DNA of 64,000 nt from Candidatus Gastranaerophilales bacterium (GTDB taxonomy: Bacteria; Cyanobacteriota; Vampirovibrionia; Gastranaerophilales; Gastranaerophilaceae). Below are positions 44,009 through 52,764 of this stretch, one piece after another. The stretch spans positions 1 through 64,000 of the forward strand of contig CAAHDT010000027.1 in the NCBI GenBank assembly GCA_900770525.1. The letters run 5' to 3'. The translations under genes were made by a program, and so were the position numbers. The notes under the pieces are model-generated. The model ran no database searches, was not told the DNA's origin, and saw nothing but the letters and a program-made list of their open reading frames with translations. The stretch's first letter is position 1. Each line of letters opens with the position of its first letter.

Positions 44009-44069
44009 CACAATAATGTTCATAATAACATTATTGTGCATTTTTATAAATTTGTCAATCCTATAGAAT
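44009..44069. promoter_or_regulatory. Divergent promoter/operator of prepilin-XRE locus 3
   Basis: Perfect 12-bp inverted repeat CACAATAATGTT (44009-44020), 6-base spacer, AACATTATTGTG (44027-44038). On the minus strand the prepilin promoter TTGACA (44058-44053), 17 bases, AATAAT (44035-44030) has its -10 inside the right arm. The regulator's own -10, TAGAAT (44064-44069), lies on the other side, seven bases before its ATG. Confidence 0.78.
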
Positions 44070-44076
44070 TAAAAGA

Positions 44077-44295
44077 ATGAAAGACGAACGATTATTACAA
44101 CTCGGACAAAAAATTAGATATGAACGCATTAAAAATAAAATGAGCCAAGAAGAACTTGAAGAGAAATCAAAAGTTTCAAGACGAACTATCAGTGAAATTG
44201 AACGTGGAAATGCCGACATAAGGTATACAAATCTTTGTCAAATTGCAGAAGCATTAAATCTTTCCCCGTCAGAGCTACTTAATTTTAAACTATAA
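44077..44295 (+). CDS. Small XRE-family regulator, locus 3
   Basis: 72 residues, a bare HTH_3 domain: LGQKIRYERIKNKMSQEELE, then the recognition region KSKVSRRTISEIERGNADIR and LCQIAEALNLSPSELLNF. Same size class as the locus 1 regulator (75 residues). No Shine-Dalgarno; TAGAAT ends seven bases before the ATG. It probably represses the divergent prepilin gene through the 12-6-12 palindrome and controls itself. Confidence 0.9.
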   Translation: MKDERLLQLGQKIRYERIKNKMSQEELEEKSKVSRRTISEIERGNADIRYTNLCQIAEALNLSPSELLNFKL

Positions 44296-44389
44296 TCATT
44301 AAGTTTTTTTACAAAAAGTTCATCACCTTGAAATCCTAAAAAGTACAAATACTTTATATAAATAAGAGAAGTAATAAGAGGAGCGAATT

Positions 44390-44767
44390 ATGGCTTTTAA
44401 GGTTAATGGTATTGAATCAGAAGACGACTTAAAACGAGCACAAGCTGCGGCACAAGCTCAAGGAGTTTCAATTCCTAACTATCAGGATTGGGCAAATGTA
44501 CTTGAAACATTACAAGAAGCAGGAGTTGAATCCACCGGCTCATACGAAACTGACAAATTAAAACTAAAAGAACTTGAAGATCAAGTTAACAATTTCATCC
44601 AAGAAATGCAAGAAGAAAAAATTGCAGATGACAAGAAAAAAGAACAAGAACAAGTAAAAGACACCTCGGAAAGCGACAAGGAGCAAGAAATCAAAGCAAC
44701 CGTCGCAAACGCGACCAGCTCAATGATACTTGCCGATTACATGAAATATTATCACCTGATGTCATAG
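44390..44767 (+). CDS. Unknown acidic helical protein
   Basis: 125 residues, highly charged and rich in Gln, Glu and Lys. An N-terminal segment (MAFKVNGIESEDDLKRAQAA) is followed by helices, a Glu/Lys-rich coiled coil (about 57-100) and a C-terminal segment ATSSMILADYMKYYHLMS. No signal peptide or membrane helix. AGGAG lies eight bases before the ATG. No family recognised. It is 94 bases after the XRE gene on the same strand. Confidence 0.7.
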   Translation: MAFKVNGIESEDDLKRAQAAAQAQGVSIPNYQDWANVLETLQEAGVESTGSYETDKLKLKELEDQVNNFIQEMQEEKIADDKKKEQEQVKDTSESDKEQEIKATVANATSSMILADYMKYYHLMS

Positions 44768-44819
44768 TTGTACCCGTTTGATATTACTTGACGTTCTAAA
44801 AAATAAAAAAATAAAAATA

Positions 44820-44846
44820 AAAAAGGCGATTTTTACAAACCGCCTA
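44820..44846 (-). terminator. Terminator of the GGDEF gene
   Basis: On the minus strand AGGCGGTTTGTAAAAATCGCCT is a hairpin followed by TTTTTATTTTT. The core GGCGGTTTGTAAAAA-Y-CGCC with its T run matches the terminator at 37638-37667 at all but one position. Confidence 0.75.
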
Positions 44847-44899
44847 AATAACCAGATTTTACACTATATAAGTGTTCAGAAAGGAAGTCTTAATCTGTC

Positions 44900-45775
44900 C
44901 TATTCACCCAAATTTAATTGAGAAAATTGAACAATCTTGTTTTTACCGCGTTTTTTCGCATTATAAAGAGCATGTTCTGCATAACGAATAATCGTATTAA
45001 CATCCTCATCAACATTTTCCAAACACGGATAAGTTGAAATTCCTCCGGAAATAGTAATCGGATGTCTTTCATCTTCTCCGGCAGGAATGAATTCCATTTT
45101 TTCAATATCACGTCTAAAACGTTCTGCAAAAAGGAATGCATTCTCTTCAGAAGTATTTGGAAGAATAAGTAAAAATTCTTCATCACCATATCGCGTCAAA
45201 ATATCTTCTTTACGTATCAACTGCTTTAACTTATCTGCAATGGATCTTAACAGCACATCACCCCAGTCATAACCATAAATATCATTTACAACCTTGAAAA
45301 AGTCTAAATCAAACAAAAGACAAGATAACTTTGTTCCATAACGTTTTGCTCTGGACATTTCTTGTTCTAATCGTTCGTGCAGATATCTGCGGTTGTGTAA
45401 ACCGGTTAGTTCATCTGTAGTAGAAACTTGATTAAGCTTATCGCGTAAATCCTTTATCTTTAACAACGATTTAACCCTGATAAGTAACTCTTCATTATCT
45501 ATAGGAGTTTTAATCAAATCATAAGCCACAGCTCTAACAGTTGCACCCTTGAACGGAACCCCTACAAATAAGACCGGAGATTTAAATTTTGTTACCATCA
45601 AAACATCTTTTATATCAGGAACATCTTCTATAATAAGCAACCCAGCATTAAGAGTTTCATAATCTCTTAATTTTGAAGAATCCTCTAATCTTACATTTAC
45701 ATCATCTATTGCTCCTAAGACATTTTCCAAAGCAGATGTTTTTTTGGTTGTATAAATAACTATGTTTTTCATATG
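44900..45775 (-). CDS. Response-regulator-like GGDEF protein with altered signature motif
   Basis: 291 residues from the ATG at 45775 (AGGG before it). Residues about 1-108 look like a degenerate receiver domain (IVIYTTK, GLLIIED near 44-50, KTPIDNEELLIRV near 88-100). The GGDEF domain (about 118-285) keeps DELTGLHNRR (120-129), FDLDFFK with the metal Asp near 155-157, and a long C-terminal part. The signature that should read RYGGDEF reads RYGDEEF (194-200): the second Gly is Asp. Diguanylate cyclase activity is therefore uncertain. No EAL domain. Followed by a terminator. Confidence 0.88.
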   Translation of the reverse strand, partial: HMKNIVIYTTKKTSALENVLGAIDDVNVRLEDSSKLRDYETLNAGLLIIEDVPDIKDVLMVTKFKSPVLFVGVPFKGATVRAVAYDLIKTPIDNEELLIRVKSLLKIKDLRDKLNQVSTTDELTGLHNRRYLHERLEQEMSRAKRYGTKLSCLLFDLDFFKVVNDIYGYDWGDVLLRSIADKLKQLIRKEDILTRYGDEEFLLILPNTSEENAFLFAERFRRDIEKMEFIPAGEDERHPITISGGISTYPCLENVDEDVNTIIRYAEHALYNAKKRGKNKIVQFSQLNLGE

Positions 45776-45942
45776 TACCCTAACTCTCTTAATACATTGT
45801 GATTTTAGCACAGGTGTTTTACGGATGCAATTTGTTACAAATTGTTAATATCTTTCGTCCATCTTTAAAGTTTTCAATTAAGGATGCCGTAATAAAAAAT
45901 GTAAGTTACGTAAAACGAAAGGATGAAAAAGGGCTTATGGGA

Positions 45943-47073
45943 ATGTCAGCATCACAAGCAAGGCTGTTAAGCATTACCGCAAGACTGACCGACAACGAAA
46001 ATTCCGGTCAATCAATCTCATATGCCAAAATTCGCCTTGCGAACCAAACAGAACAAGCAAACACAGATTATCTTAATGCACTTAAAGCAACTAAATTAAC
46101 TGTTTTAACAGGTTTCAACGGTTCTGAAGAAGTTTATTCTGATATTTCTTACGGACTTATGACAGGCTATAACACTGTTGCAGCAGGAACTCAATACATT
46201 GTAACAGATAAGAAAGGAAAAGTTCTTGTAACAGCAAAACAAGCTGATGCGTTCAAACAAGGAAACGGCAATTTTAACACATTCCTTGCAGCTTTGGGAT
46301 ATTCACAATCTGATGTTGGAATTAAAGCAAATAGCACAACTGCAACTGATACAGAAAAAGCAGAAGCTTATCAAAAAGTTCATGAAGCTTGGGATCAATA
46401 CTTAACATCAGTAGGTCTACATATCGGAGAAGATGAAGAACACGGACTTGACTTCGGGTTCCAATCATTCAGCTCATCTCCGTTTGACGGATACCCAACT
46501 TATACAGTAACAGATTTAACAACAGGAGAAAAAACTACAAAAGCATTAAACTACGAAGGTACAACTCAAGAACAAAGAGATATGTACGACTACGCAACAG
46601 CAATAACTGAATCTTATTACGGCGCAACAACATCATCTGCCTTGAATACAGCAGAAAATGCTGACAACACCGGATATATTAACTATTTGAAAAATATATT
46701 TCAAAAAATGGCATCAGCAGGTTTCTATACAGAAGATGACGAGAAAACAACATTAAAAGACAACACTTGGTTCGAAAAAGGCTTGAGAGAAGGCAATCTG
46801 CAATTGGAATACTACTCAGCCGTAGATAAAAAGTTTGTATCAACATCTATTGATTCTGATTCAGCTATTCAAGAAGTTAATGATGAAAGAGAAATCGCAA
46901 TCGTCGAACAAGAATATCAAATGAAACTTGATGACTTAGAACAAAAAGATAACAAATATGACCTTGAACTAAAAAAACTTGATACAGAACATTCTGCTCT
47001 ACAAACCGAATATGACGCAATCAAGAATGTTATTGATAAAAACGTTGAAAGCTCTTTCAAATGTTTTTCATAA
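45943..47073 (+). CDS. Unknown protein with MSASQARLL N-terminus and C-terminal coiled coil
   Basis: 376 residues from the ATG at 45943, chosen for the AAGGG nine bases upstream; a second ATG two codons earlier (45937) has poorer spacing, and the open frame continues into the GGDEF promoter region. N-terminal helix MSASQARLLSITARLTDNEN and a Gln-rich region resemble flagellin-like or secreted-filament N-termini, but no flagellar gene is near. The middle is Thr/Tyr/Gly-rich; the C-terminus is a coiled coil (YDLELKKLDTEHSALQTEYD) ending VIDKNVESSFKCFS. I have the impression that this N-terminus recurs in gut Melainabacteria genomes, but cannot check. Function unknown. Confidence 0.78.
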   Translation: MSASQARLLSITARLTDNENSGQSISYAKIRLANQTEQANTDYLNALKATKLTVLTGFNGSEEVYSDISYGLMTGYNTVAAGTQYIVTDKKGKVLVTAKQADAFKQGNGNFNTFLAALGYSQSDVGIKANSTTATDTEKAEAYQKVHEAWDQYLTSVGLHIGEDEEHGLDFGFQSFSSSPFDGYPTYTVTDLTTGEKTTKALNYEGTTQEQRDMYDYATAITESYYGATTSSALNTAENADNTGYINYLKNIFQKMASAGFYTEDDEKTTLKDNTWFEKGLREGNLQLEYYSAVDKKFVSTSIDSDSAIQEVNDEREIAIVEQEYQMKLDDLEQKDNKYDLELKKLDTEHSALQTEYDAIKNVIDKNVESSFKCFS

Positions 47074-47131
47074 AAATTTTAAATTGATTCCTTTTATTTC
47101 CTTATTTACAAAATTTCGTAACTTTTCCCCT

Positions 47132-47160
47132 ACCGCTTTCTACAAGAAGCGGTTTTTCTT
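47132..47160 (+). terminator. Terminator upstream of the nucleotide-sugar operon
   Basis: ACCGCTT (47132-47138) pairs with AAGCGGT (47147-47153), followed by TTTTCTTTT. It ends the 45943-47073 transcript and separates it from rmlC. Confidence 0.75.
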
Positions 47161-47219
47161 TTGCAAAATCAAATAATATCAATATTTTTGTGGTAAAATT
47201 TTTGTTGTAAGGAGAAATT

Positions 47220-47768
47220 ATGCCGTTTGAATTTGAAAGACTACAAATTCCTGATGTTGTTTTAGTAAAACCAAAAGTTTTCGGAGATAATCGCGGTTTT
47301 TTTATGGAAACATACAAAAAGTCGGAATTTATAAAAAATGGAATTACCGACGAGTTTGTTCAAGACAACCATTCAAAATCCGGAGCAAAAGTTTTAAGAG
47401 GCCTCCATTATCAAGAGCCCCCTTATGGACAAGCTAAACTTGTCCGCTGTCCAAGAGGTCGTATATATGATGTTGCGGTAGATATTCGTCCAAACTCTAA
47501 AACTTTCGGAAAATACGTAAAAGTTGAATTGTCGGAAGAAAACAAATTTATGCTATATATTCCGGACGGTTTTGCTCACGGTTTTGTCGTATTATCTGAC
47601 GGGGCAGAACTTTTATACAAAACATCCGGAGAATACGCTCCACAAGCAGACCGAGGAATAATTTGGAATGATAATGACATCAATATAGACTGGGACATAG
47701 ACTTTAAACCGATTTTATCCGAAAAAGATATGACTCAAAAAACTTTTAGAGAAAGGTTTTCACTATGA
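47220..47768 (+). CDS. rmlC: dTDP-4-dehydrorhamnose 3,5-epimerase
   Basis: Third step of dTDP-L-rhamnose synthesis. 182-residue cupin with catalytic His63 in LRGLHYQ and Tyr133 in ELLYKTS; SEENKFMLYIPDGFAHGF is the typical substrate strand. AAGGAG precedes the ATG. First gene of the operon; its stop overlaps the rmlB start (ATGA). Confidence 0.97.
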   Translation: MPFEFERLQIPDVVLVKPKVFGDNRGFFMETYKKSEFIKNGITDEFVQDNHSKSGAKVLRGLHYQEPPYGQAKLVRCPRGRIYDVAVDIRPNSKTFGKYVKVELSEENKFMLYIPDGFAHGFVVLSDGAELLYKTSGEYAPQADRGIIWNDNDINIDWDIDFKPILSEKDMTQKTFRERFSL

Positions 47769-48748
47769 CAACGTTATTAGTAACAGGTGGCGCAGGTTTT
47801 ATCGGAAGCTGCTTTATTCGCCATATTATAAACAAATACAAAGATTATAAAGTCATAAACCTTGACGCACTTACTTATGCAGGCAATATTGAAAATCTTG
47901 ACGATATAAAAGACAACCCAAATTACACATTTGTCCATGGTAACATTTGTGATAAGAAGCTTGTACGTGAATTAATAAATGAATCTGATTGTGTTGTAAA
48001 TTTTGCGGCAGAATCTCACGTTGATCGTTCAATTTCATCCCCTGAAATTTTTATAGAAACTAACATTCAGGGAACCTTAAACCTTTTACAAGCATCAAAA
48101 GAACTGGGGGTTGAGAGATTTTTACAAGTTTCAACTGATGAAGTTTACGGAAGTTTGGGAAAAGACGGTTATTTTTATGAAACAACTCCGATTGCCCCAA
48201 ACTCTCCATACTCAGCATCTAAAGCAAGTGCGGACATGCTTGTAAGAGCTTACCGCGAAACTTACAACATGCCGGTACTTAATACGAGGTGCTCAAATAA
48301 CTACGGACCATATCAGTATCCGGAAAAACTTATTCCACTATTTATTTCAAAGCTAAAAAAAGGAGAAAAAGTTCCGGTATATGGTGACGGCTTAAATGTA
48401 AGAGATTGGTTATACGTATATGATCATTGCCAAGCTATTGATACGGTTTTACATCAAGGGAAAGTCGGAGAAATATACAATATCGGCGGACACAACGAAA
48501 AAACTAATCTTGAGATAACACGACTGATTTTAAACGCAATGGGTAAAGATGACTCTTCTATAGAATACGTTCCAGACCGCCTCGGACACGATAAACGTTA
48601 TGCAATTTCTAACGATAAAATAACCTCTGAATTAGGGTGGAAACCATCCGTAACTTTTGAGGAAGGTATTAAATTGACAATAGATTGGTACCTGAATAAT
48701 ACAAACTGGATTGAAAACATTGAAAAACGCCAAAAGGAGATGAAATAA
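47765..48748 (+). CDS. rmlB: dTDP-glucose 4,6-dehydratase
   Basis: Second step of dTDP-rhamnose synthesis. 327-residue extended SDR with GGAGFIGS (8-15), the active-site triplet TDE at 124-126 and the YxxxK pair Tyr149/Lys153 in YSASKA. RMLB-specific VDRSI, NNYGPYQYPEKLIPL and RDWLYVYDHC motifs are present. Confidence 0.97.
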   Translation: MTTLLVTGGAGFIGSCFIRHIINKYKDYKVINLDALTYAGNIENLDDIKDNPNYTFVHGNICDKKLVRELINESDCVVNFAAESHVDRSISSPEIFIETNIQGTLNLLQASKELGVERFLQVSTDEVYGSLGKDGYFYETTPIAPNSPYSASKASADMLVRAYRETYNMPVLNTRCSNNYGPYQYPEKLIPLFISKLKKGEKVPVYGDGLNVRDWLYVYDHCQAIDTVLHQGKVGEIYNIGGHNEKTNLEITRLILNAMGKDDSSIEYVPDRLGHDKRYAISNDKITSELGWKPSVTFEEGIKLTIDWYLNNTNWIENIEKRQKEMK

Positions 48749-48749
48749 T

Positions 48750-49598
48750 ATGACCAAAATTCTTGTCACAGGTGCAAACGGAATGCTAGGACAAGATTTA
48801 TGTCCTATATTAGAAGACTCCGGCTATGAAGTTGTAGAAACAGATGTCGACACCCTTGATATAACATCCACAGAAAATGTCAAGAAAGTTTTAGAACTTG
48901 AAAAGCCTGATTTTGTAATACATTGCGCAGCATACACAAATGTTGATAAAGCGGAAGAAGATTTAAAAACAGCTGAACTTATAAACGTTACAGGAACAGA
49001 AAATATTGCAGACATTTGCGGAAAACTCGGAATTACACTTGTTTATATCTCGACTGATTATGTTTTTGACGGGAAAAAGCAAGAACCATATCTTCCAAAC
49101 GATAGAGTAAATCCGCTAAACAACTACGGTATGACAAAATATGAAGGTGAAGAAGCTGTAAGAAGTTTATGTGACAAATATTATGTAGTTAGAACTTCTT
49201 GGTTATACGGTCATCACGGCAAAAACTTTGTCGAAACAATGCTAAATCTTGCAAAAACTAACAAAGAATTAAAAGTCGTTGACGACCAAATTGGCAGCCC
49301 TACGTGGACGGTGGATTTGTCTAACGGGATAATAAACTTATTAAAAACAAATGCCGAATATGGAACATACCACATATGCGGAGCAGGTGCGACAAGTTGG
49401 TATGGTTTTGCAAAAGAGATATTTAATCAAGCCGGAGTTGATGTTAACTTAACACCTTGTACAACAGACGAATTTCCACGACCTGCAAAACGCCCATCTT
49501 TCAGCAAAATGGAAAGTTATGGAAAGTGTCGAAACTGGAAAGTTGCGTTAAGGGATTACTTAGATTTAAGAATTGATGAGTCGGAGGTAGAAGACTAA
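48750..49598 (+). CDS. rmlD: dTDP-4-dehydrorhamnose reductase
   Basis: Final step, giving dTDP-L-rhamnose. 282 residues; [10 protein letters not shown] at 8-17, [20 protein letters not shown] and YGMTKYEGE with the catalytic Tyr and Lys, then RTSWLYG and [10 protein letters not shown]. Stop overlaps the start of rmlA by one base. Confidence 0.96.
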   Translation: MTKILVTGANGMLGQDLCPILEDSGYEVVETDVDTLDITSTENVKKVLELEKPDFVIHCAAYTNVDKAEEDLKTAELINVTGTENIADICGKLGITLVYISTDYVFDGKKQEPYLPNDRVNPLNNYGMTKYEGEEAVRSLCDKYYVVRTSWLYGHHGKNFVETMLNLAKTNKELKVVDDQIGSPTWTVDLSNGIINLLKTNAEYGTYHICGAGATSWYGFAKEIFNQAGVDVNLTPCTTDEFPRPAKRPSFSKMESYGKCRNWKVALRDYLDLRIDESEVED

Positions 49599-50470
49599 TG
49601 AAAGGAATTGTACTCGCTGGAGGAACCGGAAGTCGCTTATACCCAACAACATTAGCGGTGTCAAAACAGTTAATGCCGATTTACGACAAACCAATGATAT
49701 ATCACCCGATTTCCGTATTAATGCTTGCAGGGATAAAGGATATTCTCATAATTTCTACCCCTCACGATTTGCCAAACTTTGAAAAACTGTTAGGTGACGG
49801 CTCTCAATTCGGAGTAAAATTCTCTTACAAACAACAGGTTTCACCGGACGGATTGGCTCAAGCATTTATTATCGGAGAAGAATTTATAGCTCAAGATAAT
49901 GTCGCACTAATCTTAGGTGATAATATTTTTTACGGCTCAGGTTTTTCTGGGATGCTAAACAATGCAATAAAAACGACTAAAAATGGCGGTGCTGTGATTT
50001 TTGGCTATCCAGTAAAAGACCCCGAACGTTTTGGAGTTGTTGAATTTGATGAAAATGGAAAAGTTCTTTCTCTTGAAGAAAAACCACAAAAACCAAAATC
50101 AAATTATGCAGTAACAGGCTTATATTTTTATGATAACAAAGTTGTTGATTATGCAAAAGCTTTAAAACCATCCAAACGCGGAGAACTCGAAATAACAGAT
50201 TTAAACAATTGCTATCTTAAAAGCAATCAACTTAAAGTTGAGCGCCTCGGCAGAGGTTTTGCATGGCTTGATACCGGAACACATGAATCAATGTTACAGG
50301 CAAGCCAGTATGTACACACAATTGAGGAAAACCAAGGAATAAAAATTGCGTGTTTGGAAGAAATTGCATACCGTATGGGATATCTTTCCAAGGATGAATT
50401 ACGTAAAAACCTTGCGAAATATCCTATTAACGAGTACTATGAATATATAAAAAGAATAGTAAAGGAATAA
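49598..50470 (+). CDS. rmlA: Glucose-1-phosphate thymidylyltransferase
   Basis: First step of dTDP-rhamnose synthesis: dTTP plus glucose 1-phosphate to dTDP-glucose. 290 residues with the nucleotide loop [10 protein letters not shown], Lys23/Gln24 in [12 protein letters not shown], the pocket segment [10 protein letters not shown] (81-90) and [10 protein letters not shown]. This is the canonical copy; a diverged paralogue lies at 52765. Confidence 0.97.
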   Translation: MKGIVLAGGTGSRLYPTTLAVSKQLMPIYDKPMIYHPISVLMLAGIKDILIISTPHDLPNFEKLLGDGSQFGVKFSYKQQVSPDGLAQAFIIGEEFIAQDNVALILGDNIFYGSGFSGMLNNAIKTTKNGGAVIFGYPVKDPERFGVVEFDENGKVLSLEEKPQKPKSNYAVTGLYFYDNKVVDYAKALKPSKRGELEITDLNNCYLKSNQLKVERLGRGFAWLDTGTHESMLQASQYVHTIEENQGIKIACLEEIAYRMGYLSKDELRKNLAKYPINEYYEYIKRIVKE

Positions 50471-50471
50471 A

Positions 50472-51416
50472 ATGAGTAGAGTATTAGTAACAGGTGGGGC
50501 TGGTTTTATTGGAAGTCACTTATGCAAAAAACTATTAGATAACGGAGATGAAGTAATTTGTCTGGACAACTTTTTCACCGGTTCAAAGGATAACATTAGA
50601 CAGCTTTTAGAAAATAACCATTTTGAGCTTGTTCGTCACGATATAACAAAAGAGTATTTTGCAGAAGTTGATCAAATATACAACTTGGCTTGCCCGGCAA
50701 GTCCTCCACATTACCAATACAATGCAATAAAAACAATTAAGACTTCTATTCTTGGCTCATTGCATATGCTAGGCTTGGCAAAACGCTGCAATGCGACAAT
50801 ATTACAAGCTTCTACAAGTGAAGTTTACGGTGACCCGAAAGTTCATCCGCAAACGGAAGATTACTGGGGGAATGTCAACCCTATAGGAATCAGAAGCTGT
50901 TATGACGAAGGGAAACGCTGCGCCGAAACATTGATGATGGATTACCACAGACAAAACAACGTAAACACAAGAATTATCAGAATTTTTAACACATACGGAC
51001 CTAATATGGCGATGAATGACGGAAGAGTTGTTTCAAACTTTATTATTCAAGCTCTTAGAAATGAAGATATCACAATTTACGGAGATGGTTCTCAAACTCG
51101 TTCATTCTGCTATGTTTCTGATTTAGTAGACGGAATGATTAAAATGATGAATAACGAACAAGGTTTTATCGGACCTGTAAATTTGGGGAATCCATCTGAA
51201 AGAACTATTTTAGATTTTGCAAAATATATTATAGAATTGACAAATTCAAATTCTAAAATAGTCTTTAGAGATCTTCCCAAAGACGACCCTACCCAACGAA
51301 AACCTGATATTACTTTAGCTAAAAAAGAATTGGGCTGGGAACCTAAAGTTGATATAAAAGAAGGTTTAACCAAAACAATTGAATATTTCGACAAAAAAAT
51401 AAGAGGATGTGTATAA
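50472..51416 (+). CDS. UDP-glucuronate decarboxylase (UDP-xylose synthase)
   Basis: 314-residue SDR that oxidises and decarboxylates UDP-glucuronate to UDP-xylose. It has [10 protein letters not shown] (8-17), the UXS-specific [10 protein letters not shown] (73-82), STSEVYGDP and the catalytic Tyr144/Lys148 in YDEGKR. The product would need UDP-glucuronate, made by the next gene; the stop of this gene and the start of that one are adjacent. Confidence 0.92.
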   Translation: MSRVLVTGGAGFIGSHLCKKLLDNGDEVICLDNFFTGSKDNIRQLLENNHFELVRHDITKEYFAEVDQIYNLACPASPPHYQYNAIKTIKTSILGSLHMLGLAKRCNATILQASTSEVYGDPKVHPQTEDYWGNVNPIGIRSCYDEGKRCAETLMMDYHRQNNVNTRIIRIFNTYGPNMAMNDGRVVSNFIIQALRNEDITIYGDGSQTRSFCYVSDLVDGMIKMMNNEQGFIGPVNLGNPSERTILDFAKYIIELTNSNSKIVFRDLPKDDPTQRKPDITLAKKELGWEPKVDIKEGLTKTIEYFDKKIRGCV

Positions 51417-52736
51417 ATGAAAGTTTGCGTAATCGGAACAGGATATGTCGGACTAGTCGCAGGAACTTGTCTTGCGGAAATGGGGAATGACGTTATTTGC
51501 GTTGATAACAACAAAGAAAAATTAGAACAATTGAACAACGGAATTATCCCGATTTATGAACCTGGGCTTGAAGACTTAATCCAATCTAATGTTCAAGAAA
51601 ACAGGCTTCATTTTTCATCAGACTTGAAAGATGCAGTTCAAAAATCTTTAATTTGTTTCATTGCTGTCGGAACCCCCCAGGGAGAAGACGGTTCCGCAGA
51701 TTTACAATATGTCCTTGAGGTTGCAGAAAGCATCGGAGAATCAATTAACGACTACAAAGTTATCGTTGACAAATCAACAGTTCCGGTCGGTACTGCCGAG
51801 AAGGTTTTTGAAATTATAAAACAAAAAACAGATATTGAATTTGATGTCGTATCTAACCCTGAATTTTTAAAACAAGGTGCTGCAGTTGAAGACTTTATGC
51901 GACCCGATAGAGTTGTTATAGGCGCGAACTCTGAAAAATCGAAGAATATTATGCTTGAATTATATGAACCGTTTGTTAGGAACCAAAACCCAATAATCAC
52001 AATGGATTTACGTTCTGCGGAGATGGTTAAATATGCCTCAAACTCATTCCTTGCCGTTAAAATATCTTACGCAAACGAAATTGCGAATCTCTGTGAAGCA
52101 GTTGGCGCAAACGCAAATTTAGTACGTCTTGGAATGTGCGCAGACACCAGAATAGGAACAAAATTTTTATACCCCGGAATAGGATATGGCGGAAGCTGTT
52201 TTCCAAAAGACGTTAAAGCTATACTCAAGACAGCAAATGACTTTGGCACCAAATGCCCAATTATAGAAAGTGCGGATAAAACAAACAAATTACAGAGAGA
52301 ACTATTCACTAATAAAATTTTAAAACGTTTCGGAGATGATTTGAGCGGTTTAACCTTTGCAGTCTGGGGTTTAGCTTTCAAACCGAAAACGAACGATATG
52401 CGAGAGGCTCCATCAATTACGATTATTGAAACACTCTTAGACAGAAATGCCAAAATTCAAGCGTATGATCCAAAAGCATATGACTGTGCAAAAAATATTT
52501 TTGGTGATAAAATTATTTATACAAATTCATCATATGAAGCGTTAAATAATGCCGATTGTATGTTATTATTAACAGAGTGGAATGAATTTAGACGACCTGA
52601 TTTCGAAAAAATGAAATTATTATTGAAACAACCAATAATTTTTGACGGAAGAAATCAGTATAACGCAGATAAAATGAAGAAAAAAGGATTTGAATACTAT
52701 CAAATCGGTGTAAACGACAAATTTAGTCAAAATTAA
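51417..52736 (+). CDS. ugd: UDP-glucose 6-dehydrogenase
   Basis: Oxidises UDP-glucose to UDP-glucuronate with two NAD+. 439 residues: Rossmann motif VIGTGYVGLVAGTCLAEMG (5-23), STVPVGTAEKV, EFLKQGAAVEDFMRPDRVVI and the catalytic Cys261 in GYGGSCFPKD. C-terminal domain with AFKPKTNDMREAPSI. Supplies the substrate of the UDP-xylose synthase just upstream. Confidence 0.97.
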   Translation: MKVCVIGTGYVGLVAGTCLAEMGNDVICVDNNKEKLEQLNNGIIPIYEPGLEDLIQSNVQENRLHFSSDLKDAVQKSLICFIAVGTPQGEDGSADLQYVLEVAESIGESINDYKVIVDKSTVPVGTAEKVFEIIKQKTDIEFDVVSNPEFLKQGAAVEDFMRPDRVVIGANSEKSKNIMLELYEPFVRNQNPIITMDLRSAEMVKYASNSFLAVKISYANEIANLCEAVGANANLVRLGMCADTRIGTKFLYPGIGYGGSCFPKDVKAILKTANDFGTKCPIIESADKTNKLQRELFTNKILKRFGDDLSGLTFAVWGLAFKPKTNDMREAPSITIIETLLDRNAKIQAYDPKAYDCAKNIFGDKIIYTNSSYEALNNADCMLLLTEWNEFRRPDFEKMKLLLKQPIIFDGRNQYNADKMKKKGFEYYQIGVNDKFSQN

Positions 52737-52764
52737 AATTAAAGAGAAAGGGGATATGTAGAAA

